Below, piece after piece: positions 1 to 6,973 of a stretch of 7,020 bases of DNA. Source of the stretch: Sideroxydans sp. (GTDB lineage: Bacteria; Pseudomonadota; Gammaproteobacteria; Burkholderiales; Gallionellaceae); contig JAGVFD010000124.1 of NCBI GenBank assembly GCA_020057805.1, positions 1-7,020 on the forward strand. The letters run 5' to 3'. Below the pieces are notes generated by a model. The model was given only the letters and a program-made list of their open reading frames with translations. It was not told the origin of the DNA and did no database searches. The position numbers and the translations under genes are program-made. The first letter of the stretch is position 1. Each line of letters opens with the position of its first letter.

Positions 1-1104
1 ATCCGGCTTGGCTTGCACTGCTTTGTGTCCCATTTCTTCCACGATAATCATCGCAGTTTCTTGGTCCAACACTTGGTTGATGGTGACCATCGAACCCATC
101 TTCATCAACGTCTTAATAATTTCTGTCGCTTTGATGGACATCTTCTGCGCCAACTCCGCCACAGAAATTGTTTCTGGCACAGTCACTTCTTGCACGATAG
201 GTTCAGTCGGCAACGAGAACGCATGAGCAGCCGTATCTACATGTTTGGTGTGCTTATCGTGGCGACCAGTACGCAATGAAGTCGTCGGGCGAGTAGGCAT
301 GCCGCCTCGGCTATCTTTTGCCAAAGTGGGCGGACGTTTTTTGTGCCCTGCTTCATCCCAAGGACTGTCTTTAGCGGCCACCGCTGGCTTTTCAGGTTTT
401 TTCGAGGGACGAACCACTTTATCGCCAGGGCGTAAAGTAGGTTTATGTAAAGTGCCATCAGGCGTGGCAATCGCTACGGCAGGAACGACAACCGCCACAA
501 CGGGTTTAGCTTCAACCGCGGCAACCACGACTGGAGCCGGAGCAGGAGTCGGGGCGGCGACTTCTGCTGCAACAGTAACCTTGCGTTTAGCACGTGCTTG
601 TTTAGCGGCCACATCAGCCGCTTGGCGCGCAGCCAATTCGGCTTGTGCACTAGCTTCTTGCGCACGAACATTTTGCTCATTTGCATCTAATCTTGATTTA
701 ACAGGTGCAGGTGCAACAGCGACTACAGGTGCTGGTGCAGATTCAATTTCGGCGACTACAGCGGGAGCGACGACCTCTTCCACCACGGCCGCAACTTTTT
801 CTTCAGCTTGGGTAGAAGGGGCTGCAATGGTGCGTTTTTTGCGCACTTCAACTTGAATGGTGCGCGACTTACCCGTGGCATCGGTTTTTTTAATCGCGCT
901 GGTCTCACTGCGCACCACCGTGATTTTGCCTTTGCTAGCACCATGTGCGCTTTGCAGATGGGCTAGCAACTTGGTTTTATCTTGTTCAGAGATGGTGTCG
1001 GATTCATCCTTAACTTCCACCCCAGCGGCACGTAACTGCTCTAACAATTGCACTACTGGCAGCTTGAGCTCACCCGCAAATTGAGCAACATTCATTTTTC
1101 CCAT
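1..1104 (-). CDS. infB: Translation initiation factor IF-2, N-terminal 368 residues (continues beyond the left edge)
   Basis: IF-2 is the GTPase that brings initiator fMet-tRNA to the 30S subunit and promotes subunit joining. Only the part before the G domain is visible. Residues 1 to about 55 form a first IF2_N domain ([16 protein letters not shown]...). Residues 56 to about 240 are an Ala/Val/Pro-rich, charged low-complexity linker with APAP and VVV runs. A basic stretch follows at about 250-290 ([21 protein letters not shown]). A second IF2_N domain lies at about 310-360 ([25 protein letters not shown]). The frame is open to base 1, so the GTP-binding and fMet-tRNA-binding domains lie outside the window. 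The start at 1104 has a good Shine-Dalgarno (AAGGA, 1110-1114) 5 nt away; an in-frame ATG at 1095 is the alternative. It is the third gene of rimP-nusA-infB, 38 nt after nusA. A weak 4-bp hairpin (1116-1128) sits just before the ribosome site. Confidence 0.96.
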   Translation of the reverse strand, partial: MGKMNVAQFAGELKLPVVQLLEQLRAAGVEVKDESDTISEQDKTKLLAHLQSAHGASKGKITVVRSETSAIKKTDATGKSRTIQVEVRKKRTIAAPSTQAEEKVAAVVEEVVAPAVVAEIESAPAPVVAVAPAPVKSRLDANEQNVRAQEASAQAELAARQAADVAAKQARAKRKVTVAAEVAAPTPAPAPVVVAAVEAKPVVAVVVPAVAIATPDGTLHKPTLRPGDKVVRPSKKPEKPAVAAKDSPWDEAGHKKRPPTLAKDSRGGMPTRPTTSLRTGRHDKHTKHVDTAAHAFSLPTEPIVQEVTVPETISVAELAQKMSIKATEIIKTLMKMGSMVTINQVLDQETAMIIVEEMGHKAVQAKPD

Positions 1105-1142
1105 TACTTTCCTTCAGCCCATCAGGCTATTGCACTACTTAC

Positions 1143-2618
1143 TTATACAAACCAAGGCGCACGCGCCGTCATAATCAACTGATTCGCACGCTCGTTATCC
1201 ATGCCCGTCAGCTCCACCAACTCATCGCCATCCAAGTCGGCGAGCTGATCTTGAGTGGTAATGCCTTTGCCTGCGAGGGTGCGTGCAGTCTCTTCGTCCA
1301 TGCCGTCGATTTTGCGCAAATCTTCGATGCCGTGTTCGACTTGCTCTTCGTTCACGATAGCCGCAGTCAACAACGCGTTACGCGCACGACTACGCAGCTC
1401 GTTCACCGTTGCTTCGTCCAGCGCCTCGATTGCCAACATTTCTTCCAGCTCAACGTACGCCACTTCTTCCAGCGTATTAAAGCCTTCTTGCACCAGAATA
1501 TCGGCTACTTCTTCGTCCACATCCAACTTGGCTACGAACAAATCACGAATCACTGAAAACTCTTGCGCATTCTTTTCGGCTGATTGCTCAACCGTCATCA
1601 GATTGATCACCCAACCTGTCAAATCGGTAGCCAGACGCACGTTCTGACCGCCACGACCGATGGCTTGTGCCAAATTTTCTTCTTCGATGACCACATCCAT
1701 GCTGTGTTTATCTTCATCTACCATGATGCTGCTGACTTCCGCAGGCGCCAACGCATTGATGACGAATGTGGCTGGATCTTCCGCCCACAAGATGATGTCC
1801 ACACGCTCGCCCGCTAATTCGTTGGTCACGGCTTGCACGCGTGAACCACGCATACCGACGCAAGTACCAATAGGGTCGAGACGTGGATCATTGGTACGCA
1901 CCGCGATTTTTGCACGAGAACCCGCATCACGAGAGGCGCTCACAATCTGCAAGATACCTTCTTCAATTTCCGGCACTTCCAATTCGAATAATTTTTTCAA
2001 GAATTCAGCGGTGATACGCGACAGGATAATTTGCGGGCCGCGCACGGTACGATCCACACGCAACAAATAGGCGCGCACACGGTCACCCACGCGCAGATTC
2101 TCTTTAGGAATCATTTGATCGCGTGGCAACAAGGCTTCGATTTTGCCGAATTCAACGATGGCATTGCCGCGTTCGATACGCTTGATGGTGCCGGACACTA
2201 GATGCTCGTTACGCTCCATGAAGTCAGCCAAAATCTGTTCGCGCTCTGCATCACGAATTTTTTGGAAGATGACTTGCTTGGCCGCTTGCGCGCCAATACG
2301 ACCGAAGTCGATATTTTCCAAAGGCTCTTCGATGAACTCGTCCATCTGAATATCTGGGTCGCGCTTTTGCGCTTCTTCAAGCTTGATATGCAGCTCAGGC
2401 GTTTCGAAAGTCTCGTCGTCCATCACTTGCCAGCAACGGAAAGATTCGTACTCACCCGTTTGGCGATTGATATTCACGCGTACGTCGGCCTCTTCTTCGG
2501 AGAAGCGCTTTTTAGTCGCGGAAGCCAATGCGGATTCCAACGCGCCAAACACAATCTCCTTATCCACGTTTTTTTCACGCGCCAAGGCATCTACCAACAA
2601 CAGAACTTCACGACTCAT
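1143..2618 (-). CDS. nusA: Transcription termination/antitermination factor NusA
   Basis: NusA binds elongating RNA polymerase, promotes pausing and intrinsic termination, and joins antitermination complexes on rRNA operons. The protein has 491 residues, close to the 495 of E. coli NusA. Domains in order: N-terminal RNAP-binding domain 1 to about 125 (begins [20 protein letters not shown]); S1 domain about 137-200 ([21 protein letters not shown]); KH1 about 230-285 with GMRG at 255-258; KH2 about 300-345 with GRGG at 321-324; then two acidic C-terminal repeats at about 360-420 and 435-490, ending TARAPWFV. The two C-terminal repeats are the proteobacterial form of the protein. The start at 2618 has GGAG 7 nt upstream. 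It lies 16 nt after rimP and 38 nt before infB, so co-transcription is expected. NusA may act on the hairpin in the operon leader (3077-3099). No key residue appears to be missing. Confidence 0.98.
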   Translation of the reverse strand: MSREVLLLVDALAREKNVDKEIVFGALESALASATKKRFSEEEADVRVNINRQTGEYESFRCWQVMDDETFETPELHIKLEEAQKRDPDIQMDEFIEEPLENIDFGRIGAQAAKQVIFQKIRDAEREQILADFMERNEHLVSGTIKRIERGNAIVEFGKIEALLPRDQMIPKENLRVGDRVRAYLLRVDRTVRGPQIILSRITAEFLKKLFELEVPEIEEGILQIVSASRDAGSRAKIAVRTNDPRLDPIGTCVGMRGSRVQAVTNELAGERVDIILWAEDPATFVINALAPAEVSSIMVDEDKHSMDVVIEEENLAQAIGRGGQNVRLATDLTGWVINLMTVEQSAEKNAQEFSVIRDLFVAKLDVDEEVADILVQEGFNTLEEVAYVELEEMLAIEALDEATVNELRSRARNALLTAAIVNEEQVEHGIEDLRKIDGMDEETARTLAGKGITTQDQLADLDGDELVELTGMDNERANQLIMTARAPWFV

Positions 2619-2634
2619 CGTTACTCTCCGAAAC

Positions 2635-3060
2635 TTAAAACACAGGCACTAAACGTGCCTTATCTATATTAGACAATTCGATAGCCACCGAACTGCCCTC
2701 CAAATCCAACTGCAAAACGCCGTTCTTCAACTCACCAATCACACCCACAAAATTCTTGCCACCATTCACTGGCATACGTGACTTAATCTTCACTTTTTGC
2801 CCAGCAAAGCGCACGAAATCCGTTTCTTTTTTCAGTACTCTATCCAAGCCAGGGGAAGAAATTTCGAGGCGTTCATACGCCACGTTTTCCACCGTGAACA
2901 CACGTAGCAACTGGTTGCTCACGCGCTCGCAATCCTCTACGGAAATACCTTCCGGCTTGTCCATGAACACGCGCATCAGCCCACGTCCAGAAACTTCTAA
3001 ATCAACCAACTCGTATCCCATACCAGTCAGCGTCGTATCAACCAGCTTCAACACATCCAT
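2635..3060 (-). CDS. rimP: Ribosome maturation factor RimP
   Basis: RimP is a cytoplasmic factor needed for assembly of the 30S subunit. The 141-residue protein has the family landmarks: an N-terminal half with [20 protein letters not shown] (about 15-34), the core [22 protein letters not shown] at about 67-88, and a C-terminal SH3-like part ending [10 protein letters not shown]. The reading frame stays open upstream to a TTG at 3123, but those 21 extra codons would cover the promoter -10 and the leader hairpin. Family members start just before the [18 protein letters not shown] segment, so the ATG at 3060 is chosen. Its ribosome site is weak (GTGGGT, about 7 nt away), so translation may be modest. 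It is the first gene of rimP-nusA-infB, 16 nt before nusA, and is divergent from rep. Confidence 0.96.
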   Translation of the reverse strand: MDVLKLVDTTLTGMGYELVDLEVSGRGLMRVFMDKPEGISVEDCERVSNQLLRVFTVENVAYERLEISSPGLDRVLKKETDFVRFAGQKVKIKSRMPVNGGKNFVGVIGELKNGVLQLDLEGSSVAIELSNIDKARLVPVF

Positions 3061-3076
3061 ATTCGTACCCACAAAT

Positions 3077-3099
3077 AAAAAACGGGCTCGAAGCCCATC
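3077..3099 (-). terminator. Intrinsic-terminator-like hairpin in the rimP-nusA-infB leader (putative attenuator)
   Basis: Read on the minus strand, GGGCT-TCG-AGCCC (3096 to 3084) forms a 5-bp GC-rich stem. U-G and A-U pairs extend it, and six T follow at once (3082-3077). This is the layout of a Rho-independent terminator. It lies only 17 nt before the rimP start codon and downstream of the likely promoter, so it would act on the operon's own leader rather than end an upstream gene; the next gene, rep, diverges. The plus strand has no T run after the stem, so the signal is one-directional. Attenuators upstream of rimP-nusA-infB have been predicted in gammaproteobacteria (rimP leader), but whether this belongs to that family is not known. 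Confidence 0.7.
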
Positions 3100-3113
3100 T
3101 GAAAACGGCGCGC

Positions 3114-3142
3114 ATTGTACCAAAGGAATGCACTAATGGAAA
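3114..3142 (-). promoter_or_regulatory. Sigma-70-type promoter of the rimP-nusA-infB operon
   Basis: On the minus strand a -10 box TACAAT (3119-3114, 5 of 6 consensus) follows a -35 box TTTCCA (3142-3137, 4 of 6) with a 17-nt spacer. Transcription would start near 3107. That gives a leader of about 47 nt, most of it taken up by the terminator-like hairpin at 3077-3099. Inferred from sequence match and position. Confidence 0.6.
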
Positions 3143-3291
3143 CAGGTGTTTATCGAGCGCCTGCGCAAGCCCTCATCTATTGGCAATGGCACCTTAAATG
3201 AAGAGGCGCGGGTTAGCGTCCACCTTGACTGCATCAGCATCACAGAAGACATCACCCCTATTTATTCACGAGCAAATTTGAAAGTTGGCGG

Positions 3292-3300
3292 TGCTATCAT
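3292..3300 (+). promoter_or_regulatory. Extended -10 promoter element upstream of rep
   Basis: TGCTATCAT matches the extended -10 pattern TGnTATAAT (TATCAT is 5 of 6). No good -35 hexamer lies 16-18 nt upstream; TTGAAA at 3278-3283 is only 11 nt away. Extended -10 promoters often do without a strong -35. Transcription would start near 3307 and give a leader of about 37 nt before the rep start. Confidence 0.45.
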
Positions 3301-3343
3301 GCGCGCCCTTTAAGTCAGTCGTAGCCACGTTTAGCCTCTCTTT

Positions 3344-5332
3344 ATGTTAAGCAAACTCAATTCCACTCAACGTGAAGCCGTTAAATATCTAGGGTCTCCG
3401 CTACTGGTGCTGGCGGGGGCGGGTAGCGGCAAAACGGGGGTTATCACGCATAAATTAGCCTACTTGGTGAATGAATGTAGTTATAGCGCGCGCAATGTGG
3501 CGGCGATTACCTTCACCAACAAAGCCGCTAACGAAATGCGCGAGCGAGTCAGCAAATTACTGCCCGGCAATGCTGCCAAAGGCATGACCATTAGCACTTT
3601 CCATGCGCTCGGCATGACCATCCTGCGCGAAGAGGCGCCGCTGCTTGGCTACAAAAAACAGTTCTCCATCTTTGATACTGCGGACACAGGAAAAATCATT
3701 AGTGAATTGCTGGGCAGTCCCGACAAGCAAGAAATTCGCACTGCGCAAAGTGTGATGTCGAATTGGAAAGCGGCTTTTCTCACGCCCGCGCAAGCCACCA
3801 GCTTGGCCGAAAACGAAGAACAGCAGCGCCACGCCCTGCTCTACACCCGCTATCAAGACACCCTACGCGCCTATCAATCCGTCGATTTTGACGATCTCAT
3901 CCGCCTGCCCGTTGAGCTATTCCAACTACACGCCGAGGCGCTGCAACGTTGGCAACACCGCTTGCGATACTTGTTGATTGATGAATATCAAGACACTAAC
4001 GATTGCCAGTACCAGATGATGAAGTTGCTGGCGGGTGACCGTGCTGCGCTCACCGTGGTGGGCGATGATGACCAATCCATTTATGCTTGGCGTGGCGCGA
4101 GCACAGCCAACATCAGTAATTTACAGCATGACTACCCTAACTTACGCGTTATCAAGTTAGAGCAAAACTACCGCTCATCGCAGCGCATTTTGCAAAGTGC
4201 TAACCACCTCATCAAAAACAACACCAAACTGTTCGAGAAAAGCTTGTGGAGCGAACACGGCCCAGGCGATGCTGTGCGCGTATTTGCCGCCAAGGACGAT
4301 GAAAACGAAGCAGAGTCTGTCGTGTTGCGCTTGTTAGCGCATAAGTTTGAGCACCGCACACGCTTTGCTGATTACGCCATCCTGTATCGCAGCAATCACC
4401 TGTCGCGCGTATTCGAGCAGCAATTACGCACGCACAAAGTGCCGTACAGTGTGAGCGGCGGCACCTCATTTTTTGACCACGCTGAAATTAAAGACCTCAC
4501 CGCTTACCTGCGCCTGATTGCCAATCCCGACGACGATCCGGCCTTCATTCGCGCCATCACCACGCCTAAACGCGGCATCGGCAACAGTACCTTGGAGAAA
4601 TTGGCCAGCCATGCCAACGTGCGCAACATCAGCTTGTTCGAGGCGGCATTTGAACCCGCCATGACACATCAATTGGCCGCACGTCCGCACGAAGACCTGA
4701 TGACGTTTTGCAACTTTATTAACCGCATGCAAGCGCGCGCCGAAAAAGAACCATGCAAGCAAGTGTTAGATGATTTACTCAAGGCGATTGATTACGAAGC
4801 GTGGCTATTCGATAGCCACGAACCGAAACAGGCTGAAAATAAATGGAAAAACGTGAGTGATTTTGTAGGCTGGATGAACAAAAAATCCGAAGCCGACGAA
4901 AAAAGCATGATTGCCATGACACAGCTCATCGCCCTGCTCAACCTGCTTGAGTCGCGTGATCAAGAAACCGACGCGGTATCCCTCTCTACCCTTCATGCAG
5001 CCAAGGGCTTGGAATATGGGCACGTGTTTTTAGTGGGTGTAGAAGAAGGTATTCTGCCGCACGAGCGCAGCGAAGCTCCCGAACAAATTGAAGAAGAGCG
5101 CCGCCTCATGTACGTCGGCATCACCCGCGCCCAACGCTCACTGCAAATCAGCTATTGCAGCAAACGCAAACGCGGCAAAGAACATAGCGCCTGCGATCCC
5201 AGCCGTTTCATTGGCGAATTACCGCAAGGGGAAATTGAATTTTCAGGCATGGTTAAAGTGGGCGATGCCCCAGCCATGACCAAAGAGCAAGGCTTGGATA
5301 AACTGGCTCGGTTGAAAGCGATGTTGAAATAA
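3344..5332 (+). CDS. rep: ATP-dependent DNA helicase Rep (UvrD/Rep family, SF1A)
   Basis: Rep is a 3'-5' DNA helicase that helps replication forks past bound proteins and supports restart. The 662-residue protein is near the 673 of E. coli Rep. Visible motifs: Q-motif LNSTQREAV (5-13); Walker A AGAGSGKT (24-31); Ia ITFTNKAANEMRERV (55-69); TISTFHALG (82-90); Walker B LIDEYQDTN (211-219); III VVGDDDQSIYAWRGA (238-252); IV LEQNYRSSQRIL (272-283); V LSTLHAAKGLEYGHVFLVG (547-565); VI EERRLMYVGITRAQ (584-597). No motif is broken. The start is fixed by an in-frame TAG four codons upstream (3332-3334) and by alignment with the family N-terminus. No Shine-Dalgarno is visible; the bases before ATG are pyrimidine-rich (CCTCTCTTT). 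UvrD and PcrA are the alternatives, but the short N-terminus and motif wording favour Rep. It is divergent from rimP and convergent with the small gene at 5443-5652. Confidence 0.95.
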   Translation: MLSKLNSTQREAVKYLGSPLLVLAGAGSGKTGVITHKLAYLVNECSYSARNVAAITFTNKAANEMRERVSKLLPGNAAKGMTISTFHALGMTILREEAPLLGYKKQFSIFDTADTGKIISELLGSPDKQEIRTAQSVMSNWKAAFLTPAQATSLAENEEQQRHALLYTRYQDTLRAYQSVDFDDLIRLPVELFQLHAEALQRWQHRLRYLLIDEYQDTNDCQYQMMKLLAGDRAALTVVGDDDQSIYAWRGASTANISNLQHDYPNLRVIKLEQNYRSSQRILQSANHLIKNNTKLFEKSLWSEHGPGDAVRVFAAKDDENEAESVVLRLLAHKFEHRTRFADYAILYRSNHLSRVFEQQLRTHKVPYSVSGGTSFFDHAEIKDLTAYLRLIANPDDDPAFIRAITTPKRGIGNSTLEKLASHANVRNISLFEAAFEPAMTHQLAARPHEDLMTFCNFINRMQARAEKEPCKQVLDDLLKAIDYEAWLFDSHEPKQAENKWKNVSDFVGWMNKKSEADEKSMIAMTQLIALLNLLESRDQETDAVSLSTLHAAKGLEYGHVFLVGVEEGILPHERSEAPEQIEEERRLMYVGITRAQRSLQISYCSKRKRGKEHSACDPSRFIGELPQGEIEFSGMVKVGDAPAMTKEQGLDKLARLKAMLK

Positions 5333-5379
5333 CCTGCGATAAACAATGACGCTCTGTTTGCGGTGCTATTGATATTTCT

Positions 5380-5424
5380 CAAGCGCAGGCTAAATCAAAC
5401 CTACCCTTATTTTTCCTGCGCCTG
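5380..5424. repeat. Inverted repeat between convergent rep and the small gene
   Basis: Arms at 5380-5389 and 5415-5424 enclose a 25-nt loop. In minus-strand RNA they form a 10-bp stem, CAGGCGCAGG with CCUGCGCUUG, including one G-U pair. In plus-strand RNA one A-C mismatch interrupts the stem. No T run follows on either strand, so it is not a classic intrinsic terminator. It may still stabilise or help end the convergent transcripts. The rest of the spacer 5333-5442 shows nothing recognisable. Confidence 0.4.
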
Positions 5425-5442
5425 AATTCACCGAATAGGCTT

Positions 5443-5652
5443 TTACCGTTGCGCGCGATACATCACATTTAAGAACGTATCCACATCCACATTCGCTAAC
5501 GTTGGCAACAATGCATGATGCTTTTCCACTTGATCATTCGCACAGCTACTCATCAACGATAGTTGCGGATTCCACCCTGCATCCAGCACCTCATCACCAT
5601 AAGCCGCAGGGCACTCGACCTCATACCCATTCATACTCATCAAGCTTTTCAT
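5443..5652 (-). CDS. Small protein of unknown function, probably motility regulon
   Basis: The family of this 69-residue protein is not recognised. It is mildly acidic and soluble-looking, with no signal peptide or membrane segment, two cysteines that form no pair motif (C14, C37), one tryptophan (W27), and a C-terminal segment ANVDVDTFLNVMYRAQR that looks helical and conserved-like. The ATG at 5652 is chosen over Met5 and Met7 because an exceptionally complete Shine-Dalgarno, TAAGGAGGTG, ends 4 nt before it. A near-consensus sigma-28 flagellar promoter lies 50-76 nt upstream of the start codon. These two signals make a real, strongly translated gene very likely despite its size. It follows mrp on the same strand after a 98-nt gap that holds this promoter, so read-through from mrp is possible but probably not the main source. 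A role in flagellar or chemotaxis function is inferred from the promoter only. Confidence 0.82.
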   Translation of the reverse strand: MKSLMSMNGYEVECPAAYGDEVLDAGWNPQLSLMSSCANDQVEKHHALLPTLANVDVDTFLNVMYRAQR

Positions 5653-5656
5653 GTCA

Positions 5657-5666
5657 CACCTCCTTA
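5657..5666 (-). promoter_or_regulatory. Ten-base Shine-Dalgarno sequence of the small gene
   Basis: TAAGGAGGTG on the minus strand is complementary at all ten bases to the canonical 3' end of bacterial 16S rRNA (CACCUCCUUA). It is followed by TGAC and the ATG at 5652. It is far stronger than the ribosome sites of the neighbouring genes and decides the start codon. Confidence 0.9.
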
Positions 5667-5674
5667 CGTTTTGG

Positions 5675-5699
5675 CACTTAATTTGCGCCTGTGTAAGTG
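5675..5699 (-). other. Short leader hairpin of the small gene
   Basis: CACTTA (5699-5694) and TAAGTG (5680-5675) form a perfect 6-bp stem with a 13-nt loop. It lies between the sigma-28 promoter and the Shine-Dalgarno, starting near the expected 5' end of the mRNA. It leaves the ribosome site free, so it could be a 5' stabilising stem; chance is also possible. Confidence 0.35.
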
Positions 5700-5701
5700 A
5701 G

Positions 5702-5728
5702 GTATCGGCGGTATCGAGGAAAAGTTTA
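5702..5728 (-). promoter_or_regulatory. Sigma-28 (FliA) flagellar promoter
   Basis: On the minus strand TAAACTTT (5728-5721), an 11-nt spacer and GCCGATAC (5709-5702) match the FliA consensus TAAAGTTT-N11-GCCGATAA at 14 of 16 positions with the exact spacing. The element begins 22 nt after the mrp stop codon and points at the small gene at 5443-5652, with transcription expected near 5695. The match and placement are seen in the sequence; use by FliA is inferred. Confidence 0.85.
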
Positions 5729-5750
5729 GGGCATCACGATAAAGTTTTAT

Positions 5751-6845
5751 TCAAGTGTTCTGCACCACAATCTTTGGAAAGACCGCACTGTGATCTTGTG
5801 CCATATCGGCAATTTTCACCGCAATACGGCGTGCGATTTGTTGATAGATTTTGGTCAGATTACTGTCTGGTGCTGCCACAACAGTAGGCGTGCCCGAATC
5901 GGCCTGCTCTCGGATACGAATATCGAGCGGTAACCCGCCCAAGAATTCCACACTGTAATCAGCGCACATCTTCTCTCCGCCACCCGCACCAAAGATATGC
6001 TCCTCATGTCCGCAATTAGAGCAGATATGCGTACTCATATTTTCTATGATCCCAATAATTTTCACATCGACCTTCTCAAACATCTTGAGCCCCTTGCGGG
6101 CATCCATCAGCGCGATGTCTTGCGGCGTGGTCACAATCACCGCTCCTGTGACAGGCACTTTTTGCGACAAAGAAAGCTGAATGTCGCCCGTACCAGGGGG
6201 TAAGTCGACCACCAAATAATCCAAGTTATCCCACTGCGTTTGACGCAAAAGCTGATCGAGCGCCTGGGTTGCCATTGGACCGCGCCAAATCATAGGCGTG
6301 TCGTTAGCATCAATGAGAAAACCGATCGACATAACTTGAATTCCATGCCCCATTAATGGCTTCATAGTTTTACCATCCTCGGAGTCAGGGTGACCTGTAA
6401 CCCCCAGCATAGTGGGTTGCGAAGGCCCGTAGATGTCGGCATCCAACACGCCAACTCGCGCACCTTCGGCGGCCAGTGCCAGTGCCAAGTTAACAGCAGT
6501 AGTGCTCTTCCCCACCCCCCCCTTGCCACTTGCCACGGCAATAATGTTTTTCACGCCCTCCACTAATTTCACCCCGCGCTGCACCGCGTGCGGCACGACT
6601 TTACTGGTGACACTTACCTTGACACTTGCCACATTCTGCAAAGAGGTTTTGAGGTGACTTTCCACGAGTGACTGAATGTCACCCCACACGCTTTTTGCGG
6701 GATAACCCAGCAGAATATCCAGCGACACATCACCATTTTTTACTTGGATATTTTTAACGGACTTGCCGCTGACAAAATCTTTTTTCGTGTTGGGATCAAT
6801 TAAATTTTTTAACGCACTTTGTACATCCAGTTCATTCACACTCAT
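5751..6845 (-). CDS. mrp: Iron-sulfur cluster carrier protein Mrp/ApbC (P-loop ATPase)
   Basis: Mrp/ApbC is a cytoplasmic ATPase of the Mrp/NBP35 family that binds and transfers Fe-S clusters to target proteins. The 364 residues are close to E. coli Mrp (369). Residues 1 to about 85 form a MIP18/DUF59-like domain. The deviant Walker A GKGGVGKST is at 107-115, DADIYGPSQPTMLG at 135-148, the switch-like DLPPGTGD at 214-221, and TTPQDIALMDARKG at 239-252. The cluster-binding CxxC (ICSNCGH) has Cys275 and Cys278, so the metal site is intact. The start at 6845 has GGAG 6 nt upstream. The gene stands alone apart from the small gene 98 nt downstream; no Fe-S assembly genes are visible. No U-run terminator follows the stop, so some read-through into the small gene is possible. 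Confidence 0.97.
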   Translation of the reverse strand: MSVNELDVQSALKNLIDPNTKKDFVSGKSVKNIQVKNGDVSLDILLGYPAKSVWGDIQSLVESHLKTSLQNVASVKVSVTSKVVPHAVQRGVKLVEGVKNIIAVASGKGGVGKSTTAVNLALALAAEGARVGVLDADIYGPSQPTMLGVTGHPDSEDGKTMKPLMGHGIQVMSIGFLIDANDTPMIWRGPMATQALDQLLRQTQWDNLDYLVVDLPPGTGDIQLSLSQKVPVTGAVIVTTPQDIALMDARKGLKMFEKVDVKIIGIIENMSTHICSNCGHEEHIFGAGGGEKMCADYSVEFLGGLPLDIRIREQADSGTPTVVAAPDSNLTKIYQQIARRIAVKIADMAQDHSAVFPKIVVQNT

Positions 6846-6891
6846 GGTTCACTCCGTATTTGATAGTTCATCAAGCTGTTGTTAGCTTGTT

Positions 6892-6920
6892 ATTGGATGG
6901 GTTGCGCGCCTATTTTTCAA
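6892..6920 (-). promoter_or_regulatory. Possible sigma-70 promoter of mrp
   Basis: On the minus strand TTGAAA (6920-6915, 5 of 6) is followed after 17 nt by TCCAAT (6897-6892, 4 of 6), giving a leader of about 40 nt before the mrp start. A second -10-like TATACT lies further upstream (6933-6928) but has a poor -35. Neither is strong, so this is tentative. Confidence 0.3.
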
Positions 6921-6954
6921 GGGTGCAAGTATAGGGGATGCGAATGTTTTTATC

Positions 6955-6973
6955 GGTAGCGAATGGCGCTACC
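6955..6973. repeat. Perfect 7-bp inverted repeat upstream of mrp
   Basis: GGTAGCG-AATGG-CGCTACC is a perfect 7-bp stem with a 5-nt loop, followed on the plus strand by a run of C (7 in a row at 6972-6978). No T run follows on either strand, so it is not a standard intrinsic terminator. It could be a REP-like palindrome, an operator, or the end of an upstream transcription unit. The flanking sequence up to 7020 holds no gene that can be supported. Confidence 0.5.

Noticed and set aside
3061..3123. Extension of rimP to a TTG at 3123
   Set aside because: The added residues would be encoded by the leader hairpin and the promoter -10, do not resemble the family, and RimP proteins start at the MDVLKLV-like segment.
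3136..3201. A 21-codon frame on the plus strand (METGVYRAPAQ...) with AAGGA 8 nt upstream, in the rimP-rep spacer
   Set aside because: It overlaps the rimP -35 box, has no promoter upstream outside rimP, is very short and resembles nothing known; the SD match is likely chance.
5740..5747. TAAAGTTT on the plus strand, an exact sigma-28 -35 box
   Set aside because: No GCCGATAA-like -10 follows 11 nt later (TCTGCACC instead), and it would point into mrp antisense.
5651..5887. 78-residue plus-strand frame
   Set aside because: It lies antisense to the end of mrp and its downstream promoter region, has no ribosome site, and shows no recognisable protein character.
6946..6957. ACCGATAA on the minus strand upstream of mrp, resembling a sigma-28 -10
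   Set aside because: The sequence 11 nt upstream is G-rich with no TAAA, so there is no -35.
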